DNA of 64,000 nucleotides from Pedobacter ginsengisoli (GTDB lineage Bacteria; Bacteroidota; Bacteroidia; Sphingobacteriales; Sphingobacteriaceae): assembly GCF_002736205.1 (NCBI RefSeq), contig NZ_CP024091.1, forward strand, positions 1,612,001 through 1,676,000. The letters are read 5' to 3'. The notes under the pieces are model-generated. The model was not told the origin of the DNA and searched no databases. It was given only the letters and a program-made list of their open reading frames with translations. The position numbers and the translations under genes were made by a program. This document shows positions 26,900-36,604 of this stretch, piece by piece (position 1 is the stretch's first letter; every line of letters begins with the position of its first letter).

Positions 26900-28495
26900 A
26901 TGATGTCTATTACAGGTGAGAATTTTATTGGAAATATTCGAAGTGGTAAAGGTGGCGAGAGTTTTCAGGCTTTCAATCCTGCCGGAAATATTTTAATATC
27001 GGATAAGTTTATATATGCAACAGATGAGGAGTTTGAGCAAGCATTAACACTAGCGCAGGAGGCTTTTGGAAGGTACAAAAACACTTCAACAATTAAACGT
27101 GCCGAGTTTCTGGATGCAATTGCCGAAGAGATAATTGCATTAGAGGAAACATTAATAGAAAAAGCAGTTACAGAATCGGGCTTGCCCATTGGTAGAATAA
27201 CTGGCGAAAGAGGCCGTACTTGCGGTCAGCTTAAAATGTTTGCCCAATTGCTACGTGATGGCTGGTATGTGGATGCAAGAATTGATACCGCTCAGCCTGA
27301 AAGAGCTCCATTGCCAAAGTCGGACATCAGGAGAATGCTTATTCCAATTGGCCCTGTGGCGGTTTATGGAGCGAGTAATTTCCCTCTGGCTTTTTCAACA
27401 GCTGGCGGCGATACGGCTTCAGCACTTGCTGCCGGATGCCCGGTAGTTGTAAAAACGCATCCGTCTCATCCTGGTACAAGCGAACTGATATCTTATGCCA
27501 TAATTAAGGCTGCTAAAAGAACTGGAATGCCTGATGGGGTATTTTCTGCTTTAAATCTAAATAATGATCAATCAGTAAAACTTGTTCAGCATCCGGTTAT
27601 AAAAGCAGTTGGTTTTACAGGTTCCCGAAAGGTAGGTATGACACTTTTTAACGCGGCAGCCACCAGACCTGAACCCATCCCTGTTTATGCTGAAATGAGT
27701 GCCATAAATCCTGTTATTCTAATGGAAGAAGCATTAAAAACCAGAGGAGAGGCGATTGCCAAAGGATTAGCAGGTTCAGTAACTATGGGGTCAGGGCAGT
27801 TTTGTACTAATCCTGGTTTAATATTGCTTATTGAAAGCGAAGCAGGCACGAATTTTCTTAATTATTTTTCGCGACATTTTGGTGTAATTGAACCTGCAAC
27901 AATGCTAAACAAGAATATATGTCAATCATATTCTAAAGGCATAGAATTAACTAAAACACTAAGAGGAGTTAATGTTTTGGCTGAGGGTGAAAAGTTAGCA
28001 AATAATAACAAAAACGAAGCCAGACCAATATCCTTTACGGTTTCGGGAGATGATTTTATTGCAAACAAGCAGTTAAACGAAGAGGTTTTTGGACCAGCAA
28101 CGCTTTTTGTATTGGTTAAAAATACTTCGCAACTTCAGCATGTTTTAAACCAGTTGGAAGGACAACTTACAGCAACTGTTCAGGCCGAGCCTGGCGACAG
28201 AAACAATTTAGTTTCCGTAATAGACATTATTACTCAAAAAGCTGGTCGTGTTATTTATAATGGTTTTCCTACTGGTGTAGAAGTTTGTCATTCTATGCAG
28301 CATGGTGGGCCTTTCCCTTCAACAACTGATGGAAGATCAACATCTGTAGGTACAGCAGCGATATATCGTTTTTTAAGACCTGTATCTTATCAGGATATAC
28401 CAGATCAATTACTTCCTGAAGCATTACAAAACAGTAACCCATTGAGTATTTTGAGGTTGATAGATGGATCATGGAAAACTGATTTAATACCTTAA
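26900..28495 (+). CDS. 2-oxoglutarate semialdehyde (2,5-dioxovalerate) dehydrogenase
   Basis: A 531-residue aldehyde dehydrogenase of the NADP-preferring ketoglutarate-semialdehyde class. Marks are AVYGASNFPLAFSTAGGDTA, VKAVGFTGSRK written here as IKAVGFTGSRK, the YAEMSAINP segment with the catalytic Glu, and GSGQFCTNPG with the catalytic Cys. It converts 2-oxoglutarate semialdehyde to 2-oxoglutarate, feeding the TCA cycle. Two ATG codons are adjacent (26900 and 26903); either may be used. Last dedicated catabolic gene of the run; dgt follows after 21 bases. Confidence 0.9.
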   Translation: MMSITGENFIGNIRSGKGGESFQAFNPAGNILISDKFIYATDEEFEQALTLAQEAFGRYKNTSTIKRAEFLDAIAEEIIALEETLIEKAVTESGLPIGRITGERGRTCGQLKMFAQLLRDGWYVDARIDTAQPERAPLPKSDIRRMLIPIGPVAVYGASNFPLAFSTAGGDTASALAAGCPVVVKTHPSHPGTSELISYAIIKAAKRTGMPDGVFSALNLNNDQSVKLVQHPVIKAVGFTGSRKVGMTLFNAAATRPEPIPVYAEMSAINPVILMEEALKTRGEAIAKGLAGSVTMGSGQFCTNPGLILLIESEAGTNFLNYFSRHFGVIEPATMLNKNICQSYSKGIELTKTLRGVNVLAEGEKLANNNKNEARPISFTVSGDDFIANKQLNEEVFGPATLFVLVKNTSQLQHVLNQLEGQLTATVQAEPGDRNNLVSVIDIITQKAGRVIYNGFPTGVEVCHSMQHGGPFPSTTDGRSTSVGTAAIYRFLRPVSYQDIPDQLLPEALQNSNPLSILRLIDGSWKTDLIP

Positions 28496-28516
28496 CTTCG
28501 TGCTTATTTTTAAGCT

Positions 28517-29860
28517 ATGAATTGGGAAAAGTTATTGTCATCAAAACGATGGGGAAATGAAGATAGGTTTACTGGAAATCAAAAAGAAGCACGCTCTGAG
28601 TTTCAAAGAGATTACGATAGGATCATATTTTCATCACCTTTTAGAAGATTACAAAACAAAACCCAGGTATTTCCTTTACCAGGCAGTGTGTTTGTTCATA
28701 ACCGACTTACACATAGCCTTGAAGTTGCAAGTGTTGGGCGCTCATTAGGGACCATTTTTTACAATAGGATAAAAGATTTGGACAGTAATATTGACGAAAC
28801 TTGTCCGCTACTTTGTGAAATCGGAAATATTGTTGCCTCTGCTTGTTTGGCGCACGATTTGGGTAATCCGGCCTTTGGTCATTCCGGTGAATCGGCTATA
28901 TCACATTATTTCAATAGCGGCGATGGAAAGATATATGAGAAGCAGGTAACTAAAGCGCAATGGGAAGATTTAATTCATTTTGAGGGGAATGCCAATGCTT
29001 TGAGAATATTAACTCATCCCTTTGCAGGAAAAGGAACAGGAGGATTTGCGTTAACTTATTCTACGCTTGCTGCGATAGCTAAATACCCATGCGCATCTAT
29101 TGCAGGGCATAACAAAAAGAATATTTATACTAAAAAATACGGCTTTTTTCAGTCGGAACAAAGTGGATTCGAAAAGATTGCTGCCGAGATGGACCTTATT
29201 AAAGTGCAGGAATCGCCTTTAATTTATAAGCGCCATCCACTGGTATATTTAGTGGAGGCCGCGGATGATATTTGCTATAATATTATAGATCTTGAGGATG
29301 CACATCGTTTAAAAATACTCTCTTACAAGGAAGTAGAGACTTTACTTTTGCCTTTATGTAATGATGGCAAGATGCTATCAAGACTAGCTGAAATGGAAGA
29401 TGATGATGCAAAGATCACTTTGATGCGAGCAAAATCTATAAGTACATTGATATGGCAATGTTCAAATGTATTTTATCAAGAGCAGGAATCGATATTAAGT
29501 GGTAATTTCAATAAAAGCCTGATGGATGCTATAGAAGAGCCATTCTTATCGGTAATGAAGGAAATAGAACAGATTTCGATTAAGAAAATCTATAATTATT
29601 CTTCAGTAGTTCAGATCGAAGTAGCAGGTTACCAGGTTATGGGAGGGCTTTTGGAAGAGTTTATTCCAGCCTATCTGCAAAACGAATCGAAATACCATAA
29701 GAAACTGGTTGAACTGATACCAAAACAATTTTTAACACCAAAAGAGGATGTTTATTCCAAAATACAAAGTGTTTTAGACTTTGTATCAGGAATGACAGAT
29801 ATCTATGCTGTTGAACTATTTAGGAAAATTAAGGGAATATCATTCCCTTCAATGAGTTAA
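28517..29860 (+). CDS. dgt: Deoxyguanosinetriphosphate triphosphohydrolase
   Basis: A 447-residue HD-domain dNTPase, hydrolysing dGTP to deoxyguanosine and triphosphate. FSSPFRRLQNKTQVFPLP, RLTHSLEVASVGRSLG and AHDLGNPAFGHSGE give the HD metal site, and VYLVEAADDICYNIIDLEDA the later Asp. Length and motifs match the dGTPase class with a long C-terminal part. It is a housekeeping nucleotide enzyme at the end of the sugar operon, 21 bases after the dehydrogenase, so it may be read through or have its own promoter; no link to the sugar pathway is apparent. Confidence 0.93.
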   Translation: MNWEKLLSSKRWGNEDRFTGNQKEARSEFQRDYDRIIFSSPFRRLQNKTQVFPLPGSVFVHNRLTHSLEVASVGRSLGTIFYNRIKDLDSNIDETCPLLCEIGNIVASACLAHDLGNPAFGHSGESAISHYFNSGDGKIYEKQVTKAQWEDLIHFEGNANALRILTHPFAGKGTGGFALTYSTLAAIAKYPCASIAGHNKKNIYTKKYGFFQSEQSGFEKIAAEMDLIKVQESPLIYKRHPLVYLVEAADDICYNIIDLEDAHRLKILSYKEVETLLLPLCNDGKMLSRLAEMEDDDAKITLMRAKSISTLIWQCSNVFYQEQESILSGNFNKSLMDAIEEPFLSVMKEIEQISIKKIYNYSSVVQIEVAGYQVMGGLLEEFIPAYLQNESKYHKKLVELIPKQFLTPKEDVYSKIQSVLDFVSGMTDIYAVELFRKIKGISFPSMS

Positions 29861-29864
29861 TAGA

Positions 29865-30830
29865 ATGGAAGTTACTGATTTAGTTATTATAGGAGCAGGG
29901 CCAATTGGTATTGCCTGTGGTATTGAAGCTAAAAAAGCTGGTTTAACCTACGTGATCATCGAAAAGGGATGTCTTGTAAATTCATTATATAATTATCCTC
30001 AGAACATGACCTTCTTTTCTACATCAGAGAAGCTGGAAATAGGAGGAGTTCCTTTTGTTTCAAATAATCCTAAGCCTACACGTTCCGAAGCGCTTGAGTA
30101 TTATAGACGGGTAGCACTTAAGTTTCAACTAAACACAAGGCTTTTTGAATTGGTTGATGAAGTTACGAGACAAGATGAAGGTTTTATAGTAAATACTTCA
30201 AAATCAGGCTATCTAACCAGAAACGTTGTTATCTCTACGGGATTTTACGATCTCCCCAATAAAATAAATATACCAGGTGAGGAGCTTCCAAAGGTAGCGC
30301 ACTATTACAAAGACCCTCATTACTATGCAATGCAAAATGTTATTGTTGTTGGGGCCAGTAATTCTTCGGTAGATGCAGCTTTGGAAACTTACAGAAAAGG
30401 AGCCAAGGTAACTATGGTTGTAAGGGATGAAGCCATAAGTAAACGTGTTAAATATTGGGTTAGACCAGATGTTGTGAATCGCATTGAGGAAGGAAGTATT
30501 AAAGCCTATTTCAATTCAGAATTGGTTAGCATAACCAATGATACTGCTGAAATACGTACACCTGATGGAATAGTTACTATTCCTAATGATTTTGTACTGG
30601 CTCTAACAGGTTATCAGCCAGATTTTGATTTGCTGAGAAAATTTGGCGTTAAACTTAGTGAAGACGAGAAATGCTCACCTGAACATAATTTAGAGACAAT
30701 GGAAACCAATGAAAAAGGTATCTATTTAGCTGGGGTAGTTTGTGGTGGCATGGATACCCATTTATGGTTTATTGAGAACTCAAGAGACCATGCAGCCAAA
30801 ATCATAAAAGATATTAAGGATAAAAGCTAA
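29865..30830 (+). CDS. ypdA: YpdA-type bacillithiol disulfide reductase-like flavoprotein
   Basis: A 321-residue FAD/NAD(P)H pyridine-nucleotide oxidoreductase. It has the FAD motif IIGAGPIGIACGIEAKKAGL, a second dinucleotide motif VVGASNSSVDAAL and the family-specific YPQNMTFFSTSEKLEIGGVPF. There is no CxxC redox pair, in keeping with YpdA, which reduces bacillithiol disulfide in Firmicutes. Some Bacteroidota make bacillithiol; whether this one does cannot be seen here. It begins 4 bases after dgt, so the two are coupled. Confidence 0.87.
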   Translation: MEVTDLVIIGAGPIGIACGIEAKKAGLTYVIIEKGCLVNSLYNYPQNMTFFSTSEKLEIGGVPFVSNNPKPTRSEALEYYRRVALKFQLNTRLFELVDEVTRQDEGFIVNTSKSGYLTRNVVISTGFYDLPNKINIPGEELPKVAHYYKDPHYYAMQNVIVVGASNSSVDAALETYRKGAKVTMVVRDEAISKRVKYWVRPDVVNRIEEGSIKAYFNSELVSITNDTAEIRTPDGIVTIPNDFVLALTGYQPDFDLLRKFGVKLSEDEKCSPEHNLETMETNEKGIYLAGVVCGGMDTHLWFIENSRDHAAKIIKDIKDKS

Positions 30831-30832
30831 GC

Positions 30833-31717
30833 TTACTTTTTGTGTTTTTTTCTGTATTCGGAAGGAGATGTGCCGATGAGCTTGCTAAACAATCGAGAAA
30901 AATAATATTGATCATCAATACCTAGTACAGTGCAAATCTCTTTAATGCTTTTATCAGTGAAATAAAGATATTGACATGAGTGCTGGATTTTAAGCTGATT
31001 ATAATAAGCTATAGGCGAAATACCTGTTTTTTGTTTAAATATCCTTAAATAATGAGACAGAGAAATCTTTTGTTGTTCGGCAAGTTGGTTTACGGTAAGC
31101 CGTTTATCCAGGTTATCTTTCATAAATGAAATCGAGCTGCTTACTGCGTCTTTATTATAAACAGACGGATTTATCTCTTTATAATAAATTAGAGAGGTTA
31201 CAAAATAGAGCAACCTGAAATTCATGATCTCCATTTCCTTAGTGCCAAAACTTTCCTCGAGCATGGTATATATCTGATTAAATATATCTATTCTATCCTG
31301 CTCAAATGGAATAGAATGCACTTCAGATTGTCCTTCAAAAAGAGAACGTTCGTAAATCATACGTGAATTAACCCCGCTAAAATGTAACCAGTAGATACTC
31401 CATGGATTCTTTAATGAACTAAAGTACCTATGGGGTGTATTTTTGGGGATAATAAAGAAGGTATTCGCTCTTAAATTATAAACTTTATTGTCCAGTTCTA
31501 CAGAACCTTCACCATCTACGCAATAAATTAAAATAAACTCAGCGGAACCTGTTTTGCGCTCTCTGTCATGCCCCACAGCATTAGGATAATAACCTATTGC
31601 GGTAAGGTAAAAAGAGTTGATTAAAGGGTTGTTTTTAATACTTTTCCTAATATTAGGAGTAAGAACAATCATTTTTTGCCCTAAAAATCCTTCTTTAATT
31701 TTCTTTTTTGTTTCCAT
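30833..31717 (-). CDS. AraC family transcriptional regulator of the galactoside locus
   Basis: A 294-residue regulator. The N-terminal domain is a cupin-like sugar-sensing barrel (CVDGEGSVELDNKVYNLRAN, FFIIPKNTPHRYFS and the WSIYWLHFSG pattern seen in AraC proteins of sugar loci). The C-terminal double helix-turn-helix includes LTVNQLAEQQKISLSHYLRI and SIKEICTVLGIDDQYYFSR, ending SPSEYRKKHKK. Divergent from the sugar-porter gene and so the probable activator of the run to galT. It is convergent with ypdA, with 2 bases between stops. Confidence 0.93.
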   Translation of the reverse strand: METKKKIKEGFLGQKMIVLTPNIRKSIKNNPLINSFYLTAIGYYPNAVGHDRERKTGSAEFILIYCVDGEGSVELDNKVYNLRANTFFIIPKNTPHRYFSSLKNPWSIYWLHFSGVNSRMIYERSLFEGQSEVHSIPFEQDRIDIFNQIYTMLEESFGTKEMEIMNFRLLYFVTSLIYYKEINPSVYNKDAVSSSISFMKDNLDKRLTVNQLAEQQKISLSHYLRIFKQKTGISPIAYYNQLKIQHSCQYLYFTDKSIKEICTVLGIDDQYYFSRLFSKLIGTSPSEYRKKHKK

Positions 31718-31728
31718 TGTGCTTGGGG

Positions 31729-31736
31729 CAAATTTA
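31729..31736 (-). promoter_or_regulatory. -7 element (TAAATTTG) of the AraC gene
   Basis: Reads TAAATTTG on the minus strand, matching TAnnTTTG, and ends 11 bases before the ATG whose first base is 31717. No convincing -33 element. Confidence 0.4.
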
Positions 31737-31845
31737 TCAATTAATATTAATGATAAAAAAGTCCATCTTTAAGAAATAATAATCTATTTGCCGACTGCGA
31801 TATAATAGACAATTTTAGCCAACCAAATTATTAATCTAAAACAGT

Positions 31846-33186
31846 ATGGAAAAAATAACTTTTAATCATAAATACATTATCGGCATCTCCTTCATTTCCG
31901 CTCTTGGAGGATACCTATTTGGATTCGATTTTGCAGTAATATCAGGCGCATTACCCTTTTTACGAACTCAGTTTATGCTGGATGCATGGTGGGAGGGGTT
32001 CTTAACTGGCTCGTTGGCTCTGGGATGCATTGTAGGATGTTTAATTGCCGGTAATATTGCAGATCGATATGGAAGGAAGCCCGGACTTATGATTGCGGCA
32101 ATTATTTTTGCGCTGTCATCAATAGGTATTGCTTTCGCATCAAGTCTTACACTTTTTGTTGTGATGAGATTTATGGCGGGGATTGGTGTAGGTATGGCTT
32201 CTATGTTATGTCCAATGTATATTGCTGAAATTTCGCCAGCAAAAGTAAGAGGACGAAATGTAGCAATTAACCAATTAACAGTAGTAATTGGTATTTTGAT
32301 AACCAATTTAGTGAACTACTTTCTGGCTGATACAGGCCCAGATGCATGGCGTTGGATGTTTGGGCTTGGAGTAGTACCATCTTTGATATTTTTAATTGGT
32401 GTACTTTGGTTACCCGAAAGTCCAAGATGGCTTGTTAAAGCTGGCAGACCTGAGAAAGCAAATGAAGTGTTACTAAAAATTGGTTCTGAATCATTTGCAA
32501 GTTCTACATTCTCTGATATCGAAAAATCACTTGTAGGAGTAAAAAAACAATCGTACAAAGCAGTATTTGAAAAAAGTGTTCGTCCGGCCGTTATTGTAGG
32601 TATTATACTGGCTGTTTTTCAGCAGTTATGTGGTATTAACGTTGTATTCAATTATACATCAACAATATTTGAATCAGTAGGTGCTAATTTGGACAGACAA
32701 CTTTTTGAAACTGTAGCTATTGGCGCCGTAAACCTACTGTTTACTTTATTAGCCATGTGGCAGGTAGATAAATTGGGCAGAAAGCCACTTATGCTTATCG
32801 GGTCTTTAGGTTTATCAATTGTATATATCATATTGGCTTTTCTATTACAAAATCAATTCCCGGCAAGTTTGGTTTCTGCTTTTGTATTATTAGCGATTAG
32901 TATGTATGCAATTTCATTGGCGCCGGTTACATGGGTGCTTATCTCCGAAATTTTCCCTAACAAAATACGTGGGGCAGCATCGTCTGTGGCCATTATCTCG
33001 TTATGGGGCGCCTATTTTATCCTTGTATTTACATTTCCTGTATTGGCTAAAAAACTGGGCACATTTGGTCCGTTCTACCTGTATGCGGCTATTTGCTTTT
33101 TAGGATTTCTTTTCATCAAAAAAAGAGTTAAAGAAACAAAAGGACAAACACTAGAGGAACTGGAAGAGAGTTTTGTTAGGCATTAA
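31846..33186 (+). CDS. Sugar porter family MFS transporter (XylE/GalP-like)
   Basis: A 446-residue, twelve-helix sugar:H+ symporter. Family marks are GGYLFGFDFAVISGALPFL in helix 1, GNIADRYGRKPGL, the PESPRWL motif after helix 6, QQLCGINVVFNYTSTIF in helix 7, DKLGRKPLM, and VTWVLISEIFPNKIRG. The QQLCGIN motif contains sugar-contacting residues. First gene of the galactoside run, divergent from the AraC regulator; D-galactose released by the downstream alpha-galactosidase is the likely substrate. Confidence 0.95.
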   Translation: MEKITFNHKYIIGISFISALGGYLFGFDFAVISGALPFLRTQFMLDAWWEGFLTGSLALGCIVGCLIAGNIADRYGRKPGLMIAAIIFALSSIGIAFASSLTLFVVMRFMAGIGVGMASMLCPMYIAEISPAKVRGRNVAINQLTVVIGILITNLVNYFLADTGPDAWRWMFGLGVVPSLIFLIGVLWLPESPRWLVKAGRPEKANEVLLKIGSESFASSTFSDIEKSLVGVKKQSYKAVFEKSVRPAVIVGIILAVFQQLCGINVVFNYTSTIFESVGANLDRQLFETVAIGAVNLLFTLLAMWQVDKLGRKPLMLIGSLGLSIVYIILAFLLQNQFPASLVSAFVLLAISMYAISLAPVTWVLISEIFPNKIRGAASSVAIISLWGAYFILVFTFPVLAKKLGTFGPFYLYAAICFLGFLFIKKRVKETKGQTLEELEESFVRH

Positions 33187-33243
33187 CAGAACTCTGATTT
33201 AAAGAAGACAGCATTCACAACATAAAATATTAAAACAATTCTA

Positions 33244-36200
33244 ATGAAAAGCATGAGCGTAAGCGTTTGGGAAGAGAAAGTTATTATACCAACCTATGGT
33301 ATTGGTAAGCCTAATAAAAACCCTATGTTCTTTGAAAAAAGAATCTATCAGGGGAGCAGTGGTGTTGTTTATCCTAATCCGGTTGTAGAAAAGATATTTG
33401 ATGAAAAGACTGATAAAGAGTACATCGGACTATTTCTTGAAAACGATTATATAAAAATGATGATTCTGCCAGAACTGGGTGGCCGTATCCAGATGGCATA
33501 TGATAAGATAAAAGAAAGGCATTTTATTTATTACAATCAGGTAATTAAACCGGCATTGGTTGGGTTAACAGGTCCATGGATTTCGGGAGGTATAGAGTTT
33601 AACTGGCCGCAACATCACCGGCCTACTACCTTTAATCCAATTGATTACAAGCTTGAAGAAAATACTGATGGAAGTAAAACTGTTTGGGTTAATGAGGTTG
33701 AACAGATGTTTCATACTAAAGGAATGGCCGGTTTTACCCTTTATCCTGATAAAGCATATATAGAAATTAAAGCCAAGTTATTAAACAGATCAGAACTGCC
33801 ACAAACCTTTTTGTGGTGGGCCAACCCGGCTGTAAAGGTTAATGATCACTATCAGTCTGTTTTTCCACCTGATGTAAATGCTGTTTTTGATCATGGAAAA
33901 AGGGATGTTTCTACCTTTCCTATTGCTACAGGAACTTATTATAAGGTCGATTATTCGCCTGGTACAGATATATCAATGTACAAAAACATTCCTGTTCCTA
34001 CTTCATATATGGCAATCAACTCTGATTATGATTTTGTAGGCGGATATGAACATGATACTGAAGGAGGTTTGCTTCATGTTGCCAATCATCACGTTTCGCC
34101 AGGTAAAAAGCAATGGACCTGGGGGCATAGTGATTTTGGAGTTGCCTGGGACAGAAATCTAACGGATGAAGACGGCCCTTACATTGAATTAATGACAGGG
34201 ATGTTTACTGACAATCAGCCGGATTTTACATGGTTGATGCCAAATGAGGAAAAGTCTTTTACGCAATACTTTATGCCCTACAAGTCATTGGGCGTAATTA
34301 AGAATGCAAGTAAAGATATGTTATTGTCTGTTAATAAAATAGACAATAAAATTAAACTACAAATTTATGTAACATCTATTCAAAACAATCTCTCTGTTAA
34401 GCTAAGTGATAGTGATAAAACTTATTTTGAAGAAGTAGTAAGTATCACACCTAATGACGTATATACTCAAGTGATAGAAGTAGGAGCTGGCTTTAATGAG
34501 AATGAGTTGTTGTTTGTTATTTATAATGCTAAAGGGCGAGAATTATTGAGATATGAACCTTCAAGGAATAAGATTAACGACATTCCTGAAGCAGCAAAAC
34601 CGGCGCTGCCTCCTGGAGATATTAAAAGCAATGAACAGCTATTCTTAACCGGACAGCATCTGGAACAATACAGGCATGCTACCTATAGTCCGGTACCATA
34701 TTATGAAAAAGCCTTAGAAAGGGAGCCAGGAGATGTAAGGAGCAACAATGCATTGGGATTATGGTATTTAAGAAGAGGCCAGTTCGAAAAAAGTGAACCA
34801 TACTTTCGGAAAGCAATAGAAACAAGTATCCAGCGCAATCCAAATCCTTATGATTGTGAGGCATATTATAATTTAGGCTTATGTCTTAAATTTCAAAATA
34901 AATTGGAAGAGGCTTACAAAGTATTTTATAAATCTACCTGGAATAAAGCTTATAAAGACAGCGGTTATTTTTCTGTAGCACAGATTGATATGTTTAATGA
35001 AGATTACGAGATTTCATTAGAGCACATTAACCATTCAATAGATAATAATGCAAATAATAGTAAGGCTTATGTTTTAAAATCGTCTGCTTACAGAAAGCTG
35101 GAACAAATAAATGATGCTATTCGTACCACTGATCTTGCTCTTGAAAAGGATGCATTTAATTTGGGCGCATTGTTTGAGAAAGTATGTATTTACAGATCTT
35201 TAAAAGATGTATTAAATGAGGATAAGTATCTAAAGGAGCTTCTTAAATTATCCAGAGGCTATGAGCAGAACTTTATTGAGTATGCTATTGATTATGCAGA
35301 ATCAGGTTTATTTTCTGAAGCAATAGATTTACTAACCTATGCGATTAAAGGAGAAGAAACAAGTCCACTGGTTTATTATTACCTGGGATATTTTTATTAT
35401 AAACTAAGTGAAACCGAACAGGCATTAAGCTATCTGAAAGCTGCTGCTGAGGCCAATTCCTATTTATGTTTTCCAAATAGGTTGCAGGAAATAAACGTTT
35501 TAAGATTAGCTATAGAATTAAATCCTGCCGATTCAAAAGCTCCTTACTATCTGGGAAACCTATTTTACGATAAGAGACAATACGATGAGGCAATTACTTA
35601 CTGGGAAGCATCAGCAAAATTAAATGGTAATTTCCCAACTGTGCTGAGAAATCTGGGTATTGCCTATTTCAATAAACAAAACAAGCAGGATGTAGCACTA
35701 AAATGTTTCGAAAAAGCATTTGAATTAGACCCTAAGGATGATCGCTTATGTATGGAATTGCACCAGCTTTACAAGAGATTAAACAGAAGTCCTAATGAGC
35801 GTTTAAGTTTTCTGGAGAGCAATCTTAACACAGCATTAGAAAGAGATGATGTATACCTTGATTTGGTATCTATTTATAATTTTTTAGGTCAAAATGAGAA
35901 GGCATATGAACTCCTTATGCAGCACAAATTTCATCCATGGGAAGGTGGAGAAGGCAAAGCCTCAGGTCAATTTGTATGCAGCCTGATTGAACTTGCCAAG
36001 CAAAAGATACATAATGAATCTTATCAGGAAGCCATAACTCTATTGAATGATGCGCAAACTTATCCTCATAACCTTGGCGAAGGAAAATTATATGGTGCTC
36101 AGGAGAATGATATATTTTATTGGCTGGGTTGTGCTTATAAGGGATTAAATGATGAGGATAACTCGAAGAAATATTTTAACATGGCTACAAAAGGACTGGA

Positions 36201-36585
36201 TGAACCATCGGCTGCTATGTTTTACAACGATCAGCAACCAGACAAAATATTTTATCAGGGACTTGCGTGGAAAAAACTTAACAACACGGAGTATGCCGAA
36301 CAGATATTTAATAAGTTAATAGACTATGGTAATCAGCATATTAATGATCAGGTTAAGATTGATTACTTTGCTGTGTCATTGCCAAACCTATTGATATTTG
36401 AAGATGATCTTGATATTAGAAATAAAGTTCATTGCTATTTTCTGCAAGGTTTAGGCTATCTTGGCCTTGCAAAATTTGAAAATGCCAGTAATGCACTATT
36501 AAAAGCCCTGGAACTTGATGCAGAGCATCTGGGCGCAAGGCTTCATCTAGACATGGTTAAACAAAATTTTGATTATAGAATGTAA
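33244..36585 (+). CDS. DUF5107 and tetratricopeptide-repeat protein
   Basis: A 1113-residue protein with no signal peptide, so probably cytosolic. Residues about 20-370 form a beta-rich DUF5107 domain (MMILPELGGRIQMAYDK, GPWISGGIEFNWPQHHRP, LWWANPAVKVN), resembling the sugar-binding supersandwich fold of mutarotases and some glycosidases. From about 480 onward lie many TPR-type repeats (for example NALGLWYLRRGQFEKSEPYF and PYYLGNLFYDKRQYDEAITYW). The catalytic role of DUF5107 is not established to my knowledge. Inside the galactoside operon, it may process a galactosyl compound or organise enzymes. Confidence 0.85.
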   Translation: MKSMSVSVWEEKVIIPTYGIGKPNKNPMFFEKRIYQGSSGVVYPNPVVEKIFDEKTDKEYIGLFLENDYIKMMILPELGGRIQMAYDKIKERHFIYYNQVIKPALVGLTGPWISGGIEFNWPQHHRPTTFNPIDYKLEENTDGSKTVWVNEVEQMFHTKGMAGFTLYPDKAYIEIKAKLLNRSELPQTFLWWANPAVKVNDHYQSVFPPDVNAVFDHGKRDVSTFPIATGTYYKVDYSPGTDISMYKNIPVPTSYMAINSDYDFVGGYEHDTEGGLLHVANHHVSPGKKQWTWGHSDFGVAWDRNLTDEDGPYIELMTGMFTDNQPDFTWLMPNEEKSFTQYFMPYKSLGVIKNASKDMLLSVNKIDNKIKLQIYVTSIQNNLSVKLSDSDKTYFEEVVSITPNDVYTQVIEVGAGFNENELLFVIYNAKGRELLRYEPSRNKINDIPEAAKPALPPGDIKSNEQLFLTGQHLEQYRHATYSPVPYYEKALEREPGDVRSNNALGLWYLRRGQFEKSEPYFRKAIETSIQRNPNPYDCEAYYNLGLCLKFQNKLEEAYKVFYKSTWNKAYKDSGYFSVAQIDMFNEDYEISLEHINHSIDNNANNSKAYVLKSSAYRKLEQINDAIRTTDLALEKDAFNLGALFEKVCIYRSLKDVLNEDKYLKELLKLSRGYEQNFIEYAIDYAESGLFSEAIDLLTYAIKGEETSPLVYYYLGYFYYKLSETEQALSYLKAAAEANSYLCFPNRLQEINVLRLAIELNPADSKAPYYLGNLFYDKRQYDEAITYWEASAKLNGNFPTVLRNLGIAYFNKQNKQDVALKCFEKAFELDPKDDRLCMELHQLYKRLNRSPNERLSFLESNLNTALERDDVYLDLVSIYNFLGQNEKAYELLMQHKFHPWEGGEGKASGQFVCSLIELAKQKIHNESYQEAITLLNDAQTYPHNLGEGKLYGAQENDIFYWLGCAYKGLNDEDNSKKYFNMATKGLDEPSAAMFYNDQQPDKIFYQGLAWKKLNNTEYAEQIFNKLIDYGNQHINDQVKIDYFAVSLPNLLIFEDDLDIRNKVHCYFLQGLGYLGLAKFENASNALLKALELDAEHLGARLHLDMVKQNFDYRM

Positions 36586-36604
36586 TACCAAATATATTTC
36601 AGAT

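Noticed and set aside
24326..28495. Hexuronate (altronate/galacturonate) pathway
   Set aside because: UxaA alone suggests it, but uxaB, uxaC, kdgK and eda are absent and the following enzymes are of the C5 keto-deoxy acid type.
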